64,000 nt of DNA from Plantago major (lineage: Eukaryota > Streptophyta > Magnoliopsida > Lamiales > Plantaginaceae): the NCBI GenBank assembly GCA_026545765.1, contig CM048843.1:86863050-86927049 (forward strand). The letters are read 5' to 3'. A model generated the notes under the pieces. It was not told where the DNA came from and searched no databases. It saw only the letters and a list, made by a program, of their open reading frames with translations. Shown here piece after piece: positions 35,137 through 46,838 of the stretch. Both the position numbers and the translations under genes were made by a program. The first letter of the stretch is position 1. Every line of letters starts with the position of its first letter.

Positions 35137-38100
35137 ATGGCTCGAGATCTTTCAGCGTGGCTTCAACCTAAGATCCTGTTACTTTTCTTCGCGGTCCTCG
35201 CTTTGATCTTTCTTGCTTCTTCCTTCTCTCGCCAGGTATTTTCATTTCTTCTGATTTCGAGCTCAATTAGCTGCTGTTTTGCTTTGATTTTGAGCCGATT
35301 GCTTGCGGGTTTTGAAAGGGGTTTTCTTTTGTTGGGTGGATTTGAATGTGGTTTGCTAATCGGTGTTTGGATTGCGTTAATTGGTGAGGTCTGTGTGTGG
35401 GTGAGATAAGATTAGTTTAGGATTCTACGGAAATGATAATCTGTTTGTATATATATCGAATTGGAATCTTCTTATTGAGACGTAATTTTGCCGAATTAGT
35501 GATGAAATGAAGTTGTTGATAGTTGGCAGTAGTGGATTAGATTATTGTGATCTATGTTTGAAGTGGATCGAATTAGTGAGCTAGCCAAGAGGATTTTGAT
35601 TTCTTTCGTTACTTTATGCATTGGCTAGTTATGCTACATTTCGGCAATGGCTTGTGTTAGATTTCGTGGCGGAGCTCTATTGTTGTGGGTTAAGAATGCT
35701 AGTTTCTTGTATACCGAATTGGAATCTTCCTATTGAGACGTAATTGTGCCAAATTAGTGATGAAATGAAGTTGTTGATAGTTGATACTAATGGATTCGAT
35801 TCTTGTGATCTATGTTTGGAATGAATGAAATTACTGTGGGTATCCGCTAGTTTAGCTACATTTCAATGGTTCATGTTACACTTAATGGCGGAGCTCTGTT
35901 GTGTTGTGGGTTAAGTATGCTAGTTTCTTGGAAAAACAGTTTGTGCTTGATGAGACTCAAGAGCCTACTTGAAGCAATGTATCACACAAGAAATTGCTAA
36001 TGCTGCCTGATTCCATTCTCCAAATCGTTGTCGGATAAGTCTATATTTGAAGCATTGAGCCTCGTTTATAATTGGAAAAACCGTTTATACTCGATGAGAA
36101 TCAAGAGCTTACTTGAGGTACTGTGTCGCACTCGAAATTGCTAATGCTACCCGATGTCATTCTCCAAATTGTTGTAGGATAAGTCTACATTTGAAGCACC
36201 TGAGCTTTGTTTATATTTGCTGTCAGTTTTCTTCGTTCCCCAAATTGAAGGTAGCGAGAATGAGCTCTTGTGAATGATAAAAGCAGACATCTTATATCTA
36301 TATGCAATATGCTTCTTGAGATGTGGGGTTTTGTATATTTGCTTAGCTGGTGTTAACATCAAATTTTGCTGGCTTTATTTGTGGTCAAAAGTTGCTTCTG
36401 TTGTAGTTTTTAACTCTTAATATGATTAGGATGTTATTCTGATGGCTGATTAAGCTTTATGTTTTCTCCCTTTTTCTTTTATTACGTCTCCAGGAAGTAG
36501 AGAAGGTGGGAGTGGTTTATGATATCACCCACAGGGTGTTTTTGGATGTTGACATAGATAAGCAACGGATAGGTAATGGCCTTTGATATTCTTTAATATG
36601 ATCAATTACAAACGTCCTGTCACAAATCCCCCCTGTCAATAGTGCATTTTATGTTTTTTTTTGTTCCCAAGCATCTAAAGTAGCTGAATCTTGGTGATAA
36701 AAGATGGTTTCTGGGGGATAGATCTTCATAAGCAGGCAGTTGGAGTATAAATAGAATTTCACTAGCATTGTGTGGCAGTTTGATTGAATCATCTCTTAGA
36801 CATATTCAAGAAACCTTGCAATTTTATTTACAGTTCCTCCACTGACACTACTTCCCCCAAAAAGAAAAAAAAATCTAGCTGCTATTTACTACGAGTCATG
36901 ATGCAACACGTATGATGCATTAAACAAATATCATTTTGATCAAGATATATTAGAGGTGATCCAAGCAACTCATCAAAATCTACCGTGTCACTTGTGCTTC
37001 CACCAGCTAATTCTGCGGATGTCAAACGTGAAACTAGAAATACTAAAAAACAGGAAAATGTAATTCCTTTATTTGGAATCTTGTGTTGGTTTCACTTTTG
37101 AGCTAACGACTTGTTTCTGCAGGGAGAATTACAATTGGCTTGTATGGTGACGCTGTGCCAAAGACAGTAGGTAATGTCCTTCAATTTCTTTGGTGAATTT
37201 ATTTTGAGTTTCTTCTTTTCATAATTTTGATGATTTTATACAATTTTCCTTGCAGAAAACTTCAGGGCGTTATGTACAGGTATGTTGAACAGCACCACTA
37301 TTGTGTTCATGGCGGATCAGCATACTCGTTTAATATCTTTTGGATATGGAGCATGCTGTTTTTACCTATTACTTGTTCTCCACTGATCTGGTTTTTCTCT
37401 GGAATCAGGCGAAATGGGAAAAGCTCCTAATGGAAAAGTTTTACACTACAAAGGGACTCCATTTCATCGTATTATTCCAGGATTCATGATACAAGGTGGA
37501 GACATTGTCTCTGGTGATGGAAGAGGAAATCAATCTATATATGGTGGCACCTTTCGCGATGAGAATTTCAAGTTGAAGAATTCTCAAGCAGGTATAGATG
37601 ACCTTTGTTGCAGTTTATCTTCTTCTGGATGACACCCCCCCCCCCCCCCCCCAAAACCCCAACGCCACCATACACACACACACAGCATTTACAAATTTAT
37701 ACTGTTGAAAAATATGTTCATTCACTCACTTTTCTAGTGCGGTTGCTGCAGGTATGGTTTCAATGGTAAATTCAGGGCCGGATTCCAATGGTTCACAGTT
37801 TTTTATTACAACAGTTAAAGCTTACTGGTAAGCTATTTTCTTTGAGGCATAAATGTACATGCACCTTCTTGTTTATAAATACTGTGGGGCCGTGTGAGTT
37901 TGTGGATTATGGATGGGGTGAATGGAGAGTTTCATTGTATTGGTTAGGAGAAACGTATGAATTTCTATTCAGAGTTATAAATAGGCCTTCTTGAGAATAT
38001 ACTTGGTTTGTCAAGCCTCCATTCGAGGAATTCTTCCCTCCCTATCCCGTCTGTTCCCCCCTTTGTACAAGATATCCCTGCTAGTCTATTAATCTGGCCA

Positions 38101-38666
38101 GGAAGTTGGTTTTGTATTTAACTGGAGTAATTTGTTATGGTGTCTATAATTTTAGCAATCTTGTAGCACAACTGATTGACCCAATAGTGCGGCAAGATTA
38201 TGCATATGAACTTCAGTCCATTTGTAATACACAGTGGCCGGTTTCTTGTAAATAGTTGGTTACTTGGTTTATAAACTGGTTCAAGAAATTCTGAAGGGAG
38301 TACAAGCAAGTCTTCTATGAACGTCAGACAGGGTCTTATTGATCAAACAAGTTCATTTTCAAAATTGTTAACAGGCTCCACATTAGATTCAGGGGTATTT
38401 TTTCCTAATAAAAATTCGTAACTTAGTAAAGTGTACACTTTGAAAGCCATCAATGGCATTATATTTAAGTTTCTGTGCAATTGGACAGGTTGGATGGTGA
38501 GCATGTTGTTTTCGGCAAAGTCATCGATGGCATGGATGCTGTGTACGCAATTGAAGGAAGTGCTGGAACCTACAGTGGCAAGCCTAGGAAGAAGGTGCTC
38601 ATCTCTGATTCTGGGGAGATACCGAAGAGCAAGTGGGATGAAGACAATCGAATATCTGTAACCTGA
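35137..38666 (+). CDS. CYP21-1: membrane-anchored cyclophilin (peptidyl-prolyl cis-trans isomerase), CYP21 type
   Basis: Catalyses cis-trans isomerisation of X-Pro bonds, probably in the secretory pathway. Seven coding exons by eye: 35137-35235, 36494-36572, 37123-37170, 37256-37279, 37409-37591, 37752-37827 and 38489-38666. All are GT/AG and give 228 residues in one frame. The N-terminus, [20 protein letters not shown], carries a hydrophobic segment (about residues 11-29), a signal anchor. The cyclophilin fold follows, with active-site residues in [14 protein letters not shown] (Arg, Phe, Met, Gln), SQFFITT, the tryptophan in KAYWLDG and the histidine in GEHVVFG. The start and the C-terminus, [10 protein letters not shown], resemble Arabidopsis CYP21-1 (At4g34960); the symbol is given on that basis and is less sure than the family. 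Intron 1 contains two tandem duplications. The gene looks intact. Confidence 0.93.
35450..36215. repeat. two successive tandem duplications in cyclophilin intron 1
   Basis: A block of about 257 bases starting at ccgaattggaatctt (about 35456) recurs from about 35713. Directly after it, a block of about 144 bases starting ttggaaaaac (35928) recurs at 36072. Both pairs are diverged by several percent. They lengthen the intron without touching splice sites. Confidence 0.75.
37631..37690 (+). repeat. poly-C run followed by (CA)n in cyclophilin intron 5
   Basis: About 20 C in a row, then an acacacac stretch. The run length is likely to be uncertain in the assembly. Confidence 0.8.
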
Positions 38667-39555
38667 CAAGACACACTGCGGGAGCTGAAGTTTGAACCTA
38701 CTGATTTTGTTAGGATTTTTTCTTTCTTTTTGACGTATATGCATTTGTATTGTGCTTGATAGTTACAGGAGTACTGGTTATATGATCGACTCCGCCATCA
38801 ATAGTTGGAGTTATGGCCTCCTGGTTGGTACTGTAAACATTCTGAATGTTGCAGCAATCTGATATATAAATAGCTAGTATTGTTTTAGATATACATTTAT
38901 CTTCTTTTTCTTCTTCCATGTTTTCTTTTTGGGTTGTAAGAAAATTGTAATGTTGTAGCCTTGTAGGGATTGATCTTCCAACCTTGTAATCTATTCCCTC
39001 CGTTCTATTAAAAACTTCACATGGTATCCTTACTTCCTAAGAGGTGTTTGTACTTGGCGAATGAGTTTTAAACATCGCAAGAGGTGTTTGAATAGAGCAG
39101 GATTGTTTCCACATTCATTGTTCACCAGAAAAAGCTAAAGTTCAAGCTCTCATTGACCTTGGTTGTTTAAATTACTTTTATTGTGCTTGCAATTGCAAGG
39201 CTTCTGGCATCTGTTGAACACGTTTCACCAGATGCCGAATAATCAAAAGGCGTTTTACGTGAGGGAGGAAACATGAGATAAGATTAGTGCAGTCGCTGCA
39301 TTGGAGGAGGTAGGCATACAAAATCCCGAAGAATTTCTATATGGACGTACATGCTGAGTCCGAGGCACTATTGAATATGAACGAGTCCGAGCCTATTTCT
39401 GAGTATCATAGGAGGACTAGATAAAATCTATTCCGTTGTCATTTTCCCAATCTAACAGTAGATTCCTTTAGAATTACACTAGTCCAATTCACAAGGTAAA
39501 AGGCTTGATTTTCCTTTACAAAGGAAAGACCACGTTAGACCAGTGTAAGCCATAT
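38667..39555. other. 3' flank of the cyclophilin gene
   Basis: Holds the 3' UTR, which probably ends before about 38990. A single decayed Stowaway-like end (ccctccgttctatt) is near 38996. No other gene was recognised. Confidence 0.4.
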
Positions 39556-39920
39556 GGGGGAATTAATGTTGTATCTGTGAGGTTTTATAACTGGGGGAAT
39601 TTATGTTGTGACTGTAGGTTTTTACATCTGGCGCGCTGTAAGTTCGGACTTATCTGGGAGATTTATCTGGTGTCTGTGGATTTTTGCATCAGTTGAAATT
39701 TATTTTGTGGCTGTGAGTTTTTATAACTGGAGAATTAATGTTGTGTCTCTGAGTTTTTATAACTGGGGAATTTATGTTGTGTTTGTGAGTTTTTATAGCT
39801 GGGGAATTTATGTTGAGTCTGTGAGTTTTTATAACTGGAAAATTAATGCTGTTTCTCTGAGTTTTTATATGGAATTAATATTGTGTCTGTGAATTTTTAT
39901 AACTGGGGAATTAATGTTGA
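39556..39920 (+). repeat. 36-bp minisatellite
   Basis: About ten imperfect units of the pattern gggaatttatgttgtgtct + gtgagtttttataactg, with a degenerate portion near 39630-39700. The period is a multiple of three, so an open frame of 94 codons with a 12-residue repeat (S-F-Y-N-W) appears by construction. It is not evidence of a protein. Confidence 0.8.
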
Positions 39921-40910
39921 CCGCGCGCTGATCTGACCGCTGACCGCGAGCAAATTAAAAAAGTGACTTTTCCTATCCATCCATCCATATATTATGTAAA
40001 TCACAATGGTCTAAACCTCACCAGATTCATTCAGTCCTACGTGAAATTTTATAGAATTAGTTACATTTTAGTCAGTATATATTTCAATGTTATTTTTGGT
40101 ATGTTGACTGCATATATAATTTTTATTAAATCTATAACTTTATCTAAAAAATCCGAAAAATATATGGAACATATATTTGAATTCGTCGTGACAAGACGAA
40201 TCCATAGACACCAATCTTGAATACTATTATTAATTAGATAGATTATTTTATCTATTAAAATAAAATATAAATTTATTAAATAAGATAAAATGAAATACTA
40301 AATTTAAAAAAAAAAATAGAGCATTTATTAAATTAATTCAATCATGCGTGGAATTAGTTGCATTTTCAACCAGTATATACATATTTCATAGTTTATTTTT
40401 GGTATGTTGGTTGCATATATAATCTATATATATGATAAAAGTGATGATGTAAATGAAAGGAGAGCTATGTCACGTATGCAAAAAGCTGATGTGGCAAAAC
40501 GAAGCAAAAAATAATTCATTTATTAATCATTAATATTTCATGCATCAAAACCCTAGATATATTTGAATTTTTCTTCTCCTGCACTCATGTTTCACCGAAA
40601 AAAGATATTAGTTAAACAAATCCCTAATTTTAAGGATAACCTAATCTAATTATAGTGAAAATATATCTCTAACAGTCAACACTAACCAATCTGATCGATT
40701 TATACATACACCAATTTGCATTTACAGCTGTGAAGTTTGTAGATAACGCCAACATCTACTCCAGAATCTCAACAGATCATCTAAATATAGAGGTTAACAA
40801 ATTAATCGAAACTGAATTTGAAAATAAAATCCCACATTAATAGGACACAAACCATTTAATCAACCTCATCTCTTTAGCGCACACAAACAAGCACACCACT
40901 CAGCCGCCAG

Positions 40911-41993
40911 ATGGGTGACGAAAGGCAGGGTAACATCAGCAGCAATGTAGAGGAAGATGTGGACGTAGCCTAGAGAGCCGCCATAGTTGTTTAGAACAGC
41001 TCCACGCGGGAAAGTATTTGACCATGTAGGTGAGGAAAAAGCCATCTTAGCATAAGCACTGCATCAGTTATCTTGATTCTACTATGGAATCTTATTCTGC
41101 CTGTTTTATCCCTCTTTTCTTCAATTTGATATGTTTTCTCATTTTCGTGTTATTTTACACAACTTGCATTATTTATGTTGGCTAATAATTGTATACTTCT
41201 GTCATAAGACAAGCTTGATGGACGGAGGAAAAAACCAAGAATCCTCCCTATAAAGGGCCTGATGAAAAGTCTAAGAATTCTTTTTTTATATTTGCTTTTT
41301 ATGCCAGATAATTGATAATCCAGGCATCCAGCTTCAAGTGATTCTCAAATAGTGCTGACCTTATTCTCTGACCTGGTAATTTAATGTGTGTATGCAGTTT
41401 CAGAAGCAACTAAAATATGTTGGTGGGGCTGCTATACTCTAAAAAGCAAGAGAGCTACATCCCATAAGTCGCTTGCTAAACTCGAAGCTAGAGAAGCTGC
41501 TGCCAAGGCCACAACAAAAAAGGAGGAGGAGCATGCGGCAGAGCTGAAAAAGATTAGATGGGAAAGATGGCTTCCTTATATGGCCAGAGAGATGAGAGTA
41601 AGCAAATAAATATAAATAGGTTGATTGGCTAACGATTAACCAGACAATCACTAACTGATTGTTTTAGTGTTTGGGACAGGGACTTGGGAAAGTGGAAGGA
41701 GAAACAAAACTGAAAGAGTATGTAGAGAAATTGGAGCAGGAGAGAGTGTTACTGGAAGAGATGCCAGATATGCAGTTGGGAGACAAAACGAAGAAGTTGA
41801 GACAAGCATGCTTCAAAGCAAACTACAAGAAGAGAAAGCAAATGTGTTTGGTCGATTCTTCTTCGAATACAACAATTTGTAGTGGTGATGGGAAATCCAC
41901 AAACTGGTTGGTATCAGAAGATAAGGAGAAACTGGATGATGAGGAGTTGAACTGTTTCCTCTCCAGTTGTTTCTTCTCCGATGATAATTTCTA
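40911..41993 (+). pseudogene. gene-like segment inside the Helitron, unidentified (possible captured gene)
   Basis: I do not recognise the product. A start-like exon at 40911 reads MGDERQGNISSNVEEDVDVA and then meets a stop at 40971. Two coding-like exons follow: about 41400-41590, after a good acceptor (tgtatgcag), reading SLAKLEAREAAAKATTKKEE and ending MAREMR at a GTAAGC donor; and about 41680-41993, after gggacag, reading LGKVEGETKLKEYVEKLEQE and ending FFSDDNF-stop. The composition (charged, coiled-coil-like, Ala/Lys/Glu-rich) and phase-consistent junction look like real coding sequence with a retained intron. Helitrons are known to capture such fragments, so I infer a captured, truncated host gene. 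It could also be a functional small gene with a missed first exon. Confidence 0.45.
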
Positions 41994-41999
41994 GCAATT

Positions 42000-43402
42000 T
42001 CTGAGAATGCATATAGTAGTAGTATCTTTATGTCCATTTTGGTTCAAGTCTTTTGAGCTTAACTAGGCATGTAATGCAATGTGCAGGATTGGACTTGTGA
42101 ACTCTTCATTATCCCTCCATGGTTCCATTCTTATAAACATCATGTTAACTTTACTTTCTAATGATTTTGCTAAATGTTTCCTGATTAATTCGAAAATGGC
42201 AGCATTCAATTAAGTCGACTTCTAGCCATTAATTTATATTGCCAATTGAAAATTAAAACCCGACATTAAAAGCAATGTTGCACGTCTTTACATTGCTTAG
42301 GTACCAAGTAGAATGTTAGAATGTCATCTTTACATGATACTTTGGTGGGTGCATGGTTCATCAAATCCAAATGTTTACTGAGGATGAAGGTAATTGATAC
42401 AAACTTTGTTGATTCACACATTTAATTTTTTACTGTGTGAAAGTACCTTTAGCGTATAACTCTTGATTGAGTATGATTTAGATGATTATCATTGTATTGT
42501 GACACGATCAAGATCAACGCAGAGAAGCTCTAATAGCTAATAGTTAAAACATTATATTAAAATAAAAAAAAAAATCTCATCTCTCTTCATATCAGTGCAT
42601 TCTAGAATACACTGATAAAGGAGGAAAAAGGAAATTATAAAAATAATCATTCTAGAGCGGTCGTGTCCAATTTATGTACTAAATATTAAACTATTTACAA
42701 TTAAGGTACTAATTGCATTTAAAGGGCGGGCCCTGCCACTCCCGTGTGAGCGAATATCCAACACCGAAAGATAGCATGAAAAATTGGTCGCTCTCCCAAT
42801 ACATTGTGGACTGTGTCCCACTCACATGCGTCAGATTCTTCTTCGTGGGCTTTTTTATTAGTTTTGTCACAATCGACCTTCAATTGATCGAATTCACGTG
42901 AATTTGGACTTTGATTAATTGTAATTTCGGTCCAATTGAGACGCTCCAACTTTTAATTTACAGTTAGTATCTGAACTGTAATTAGTTATTGATAATCAGT
43001 ACCACAATTAGACGCGACCACTCTAAGTACCAAAATCGAAAATGTCTCACACTGGAGTACCAAAAATGAATTTTACCCAACAATCTTATGATTTTAGTTT
43101 CATCAAGTAAATTGAGTAAAGTTTAAAAGTAATTTGTAGTCAAAGTCGATGACGGTCAACCAGATTGAAGTTATCTTTGAAACAGAGGGAGTAGTCCTTG
43201 AAATTTTACATCTCGGTTCAAAATAATTACCTATAAGTTAAAAATTGTATTTTGTAACACATTTTGGATCTCTTTGGTAATTTTGGATGGAAATGTCGTA
43301 CCTTACATGAGTAAAAGACTAATTGAACTTTCATATTGCATATCTAACTACAAGAATATTACGCTATAATTTATAATAATAATTGTGTTTTTGATGATTT
43401 AT
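42000..43402. other. Helitron interior without recognised gene
   Basis: AT-rich, with an imperfect 'tctagaatacactga' palindromic stretch near 42600 and no coding likeness. Open frames of about 60-75 codons near 42710-42950 look accidental. Confidence 0.35.
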
Positions 43403-43683
43403 TGTAACGCCCCAAAAGTTTCAAGTCAAGTCCAAAGAGCTTAAAGGAATCGAGAACGCTACTCATACCAACAAGTTGCACATTTCTTTTCGGGGATCAA
43501 TCCATAAGAACTCCAGAGTTAAGCTGGGAAGTCTTCCGGTTAGCGCACGAGTGAGGACAAAGTGCGTGGGAAAGTACATGTGTTGGTACAGTGGGGTCAG
43601 CATATCACACCCGAAGAGCTGTCAATGAGTAACCTCGCCGGCCGAAAGGGTCGGGCTCGATCGGTTAGTGGTCGGTTGTTACA
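43403..43683 (+). mobile_element. Cassandra-type TRIM solo LTR (fossil)
   Basis: The 281 bases start TGTAACGCCCC and end TGTTACA, flanked on both sides by TTTAT (43398-43402 and 43684-43688). The interior carries a 5S-rRNA-like block: gggatcaatccataagaact, then agagttaagc, then tgggaagtcttc. It then has the downstream Cassandra hallmark cacgagtgaggacaaagtgc and a ttggtacagtg motif. Cassandra TRIMs are known to carry 5S-like sequence with RNA polymerase III signals in their LTRs. Only one LTR is present, so it is a solo LTR. Intact flanks suggest modest age; it arrived after, or travelled with, the surrounding Helitron. Confidence 0.88.
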
Positions 43684-44599
43684 TTTATTATGTGATGATT
43701 TAGAAAAATCATTTATGTTTGACATGATCATTTCACACAACTTCTTTTTAGGGTAGTCTATCAAAAAGTATAAATGGGATCACCATGGCAAACTGAATTT
43801 TTGGCGTTTATTCTTTTTGTTTCAATGAAATACACTCCGTCTATTATATATTAAATGACACATTTAGTTATGGTCGTATAACGAGATTGGACAAAAAATT
43901 ATGCTATTTGGCCCAAGACCGGGCCTAATTTTCAGATTAGGGCCTAACTATCAGAACCATATACATATATTACCTCCGTCCACTCAATTGTCCATTTAAC
44001 TTTTCGACACAATATAAGGACTGATATTATAACACTATATATTTTACAACATGGGGGCCACTTTACAATTTTATTGTTAGTTGGTTTGATTGCTTAGTTT
44101 ACTTTTTAATTTTATTTGAAGTACTGGTGAATTTTAAAAAATATTAAACAAATAGCCACCATTGATGATTGAAGTTGGGTCCTAAAGGTAAATGTGCATA
44201 CTTATAATATAACAAATTGGACCACATGTAACTACATAGTCAATAATTATGTATAATAAATGACAATGTATCACAAACTTAAAATGAGCCTCGAACGGTA
44301 CTATAGATGTTATATTTGGTAGGCGAGATAGTCGCACTGCGAGGGAACTAAGAAACAATCTTTGGGTGTATGATAAACTGTTTGGCACGTGACTTTAATT
44401 GAGTTAATTTAAGATTATTTGATTGATTTTAAAGTAATTTGATTGAAGAGTAAAAGGATGGACAAAAGTGAACACACAAACTAATAAACTGATTGAGGAA
44501 TATGATACAATATCTTGCTATCTTACGCTTGATCGTGACAATAGATGTGAGTCGATTTTAAAAGGTATATCGTGATGTATTTAAATCAAAGTGAAATAT

Positions 44600-45550
44600 C
44601 AACCAAACACCATTCAAACTTAGGAACATTATTCAAAGAGTAAACTCAATTGTAATTAATGTAGTGTACAACTTGGGAAGTCAATTCTAAGAGATGATTC
44701 TAACGTGGGAAATTAATTCGAATGTCAAGCCAACTCTAATAATAAGATAATTACAACTTGCAAACTCAATTCGAGAAATATACCGCACTACATGGGGAGA
44801 AACTATAATAAATGAGTGATTCAAGCTTAGGAACTCAATTAGAAGGTATATCAAAATGAGATGATTAGAACTTGGAAACTCAATTTGAATGGCAAATCAA
44901 CTATAATAATGAGATAAATCTACTTTAAACTTAATTTGAATGTCAAACCAATTATAAGAATGCGATTATTAAAACTTGAATACTTGGTTTGAAGGTAAAC
45001 TCATCCTTGAGAATTGTATAGTTCCAACTTGAAAACTCAACTTCAAGGCAAAATGCAAACAAACATTGGAAGAACGACGCAATTCCAGTCAATTTGAAGA
45101 GTAAACTACAATGAGATCATTTCAACTTGGAAATTGAATTCAAATGTTAAACTCAACTTTAAGAATGGAATAATTCTTAATCAAGAACTCCATTTGAAAT
45201 GCAAAACAACTCTATAACTTTATCTTGGGAACTCTAATGGAAGGATAAACCATGCTATTTAGAAAATAATATAAAAATGAGATAATTCTGACTTAGTAAC
45301 TTTATTTGAACGGTAAACATATTCTATGAATGAGTTTAGTCAAACTTGAAAACTCTATTAGAAGTGTAAACCATATTATATGGAGAAATATAATATTCTA
45401 AAAATGTGATAATTCTATTTGAGAACTTGATCTGAAAGGGAAACAAACTCTAACATTATGATAGTTACAAATTGGGAACTATATATGAATTGGTAGGATA
45501 AACTCAACTTTAAGAATGTGATAAGTCTAACTTGGAAACCAACGTTGATG
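44600..45550. repeat. field of degenerate short tandem repeats within the Helitron
   Basis: Variants of 'aacttgg[ag]aactcaatttgaa' followed by 'ggcaaatcaac' and 'ataa.aatgagataa' recur about every 60-75 bases, more than a dozen times. Divergence is high, so it is an old minisatellite. No coding sequence lies in it. Confidence 0.65.
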
Positions 45551-46690
45551 TGTTTACAAGTAGATGTTTAACAATATTTGGGGGGTAGTGTCATATTTTC
45601 TTTATTAAATTATACGACATATATTAATTTACTTGATTTTAAAAGAATTTTATGTTCTGGCACCGCCACGAGTTGTAAAAACTACATCCCCGGCTCCGGC
45701 TAGATACTCTATAGGCGGGGAAACTCTCTTCGATCTTCTCTATTTTCTTGATTTCCATAACCGCGGAGGGTACATTTTTATATTTTATTTTGGTTTGGGC
45801 TTGAGGGATACAATAATTTTTTTGAACATGTACCTGTTACTAATTAACAGGCCAGGTACGATAGGATCCGATATAAAATATATGTTATTCAACTGGTCGG
45901 GTCTCTAACGGGTTAAGGTTGGATCCTATCCATTTCAAAACATATCCTTCATGATGAGTCGTATTTTTTATTTTCGATAGTTAGCTTAAAAAAGACTGAA
46001 TGATATAGTAGTGGATGAAGGACTCCGACACCACAACCAACGTTGTTTACAAGTAAGTTTGACTATATTATTTTCTCGATTAATTTATTTTATCCTCCAT
46101 TTTCTCTTTATTATTAAAAGTAAACTATACTGTGGCATCGCCACAGGTTAGTACTAGTTTTTATTAAATCTCATATAACTTTAACTACAAAATTTCAAAA
46201 AATATATTGTACATATATTTGAATTCCCCGTGACAAGACGAATCCATAGACACCGATCTTGAATACTATTATTTATTAAAATAAAATATAAATTTATTAA
46301 AAAAGATAAAATGAAATAATTAAATTTAAAAAATAGAGCATTTATTAAATTAATTCAATCCTACGTGGAATTTTGTGGAATTAGTTGCATTTTTAACCAG
46401 TATATATTTCACTGTTTATTTTTTTTATGTTGGCTGCATATATAGTTTTTATTAAGTCTCATATAAATTTATCTACAAAACTCCGAAAAATATTTATATT
46501 TATATTAATAGATATTCATATTTTCAATAAATATATGATAGATATTTATATTTTCAATTATACATTTTGATTCTACAGTTAAGTAGATTCCGAATAGGGA
46601 GAGAGAATTTTGTTGCATAAAGTTTTGCCAGGTTAAACGTGAGAAACTAAGGCTAATGTTTTAGCGCTTAAATTATTAGTTGGGTGTTCT

Positions 46691-46838
46691 CATATAATAT
46701 AATATAATATAATATAATATAATATAATATAATATAATATAATATAATATAATATAATATAATATAATATAATATAATATAATATAATATAATATAATAT
46801 AATATAATATAATATAATATAATATAATATAATATAAT
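46691..46838. repeat. (AATAT)n pentanucleotide microsatellite
   Basis: About 28 nearly perfect AATAT units. Its low complexity makes the exact length uncertain. Confidence 0.95.

Larger units (their letters stand above)
40423..46157 (+). mobile_element. non-autonomous Helitron (5.7 kb)
   Basis: It starts TCTATATATATGATAAAAG, after host A (40422), and ends CTAG (46154-46157), before host T (46158). The 3' end has the Helitron hairpin: ctgtggc/gccacag stem with ATC loop at 46130-46146, seven bases before CTAG. Neighbouring repeat units in the same window show the uninterrupted site: catatataa followed by tttttattaaatc occurs unbroken at about 40111-40132. No Rep/helicase gene was found inside, so it would have depended on another copy. 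Contents include gene-like exons (40911-41993), a Cassandra solo LTR (43403-43683) and a field of degenerate repeats (44600-45550). Confidence 0.85.
40010..46500. repeat. about 300-bp tandem repeat, split by a Helitron
   Basis: Units are recognised by tcctacgtggaatt, ttagttgcattt, ggtatgttggctgcatatataa, tttttattaaatct and gtgacaagacgaatccatag. Unit 1 runs from about 40031. Unit 2 starts near 40338 and is interrupted at 40422/46158, and a third starts near 46356. A further partial copy lies at 50300-50490. The period is about 285-307 bases. It could be a short satellite or a duplicated transposon fragment. Confidence 0.7.

Noticed and set aside
39608-39892. A 94-codon protein with a 12-residue repeat
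   Set aside because: The frame is a by-product of a 36-bp minisatellite, with no start context or flanking exon.
43480-43580. A 5S rRNA gene
   Set aside because: Only part of the molecule matches, and it lies within TG...CA ends flanked by TTTAT with Cassandra hallmarks; it is the 5S-like part of an LTR.
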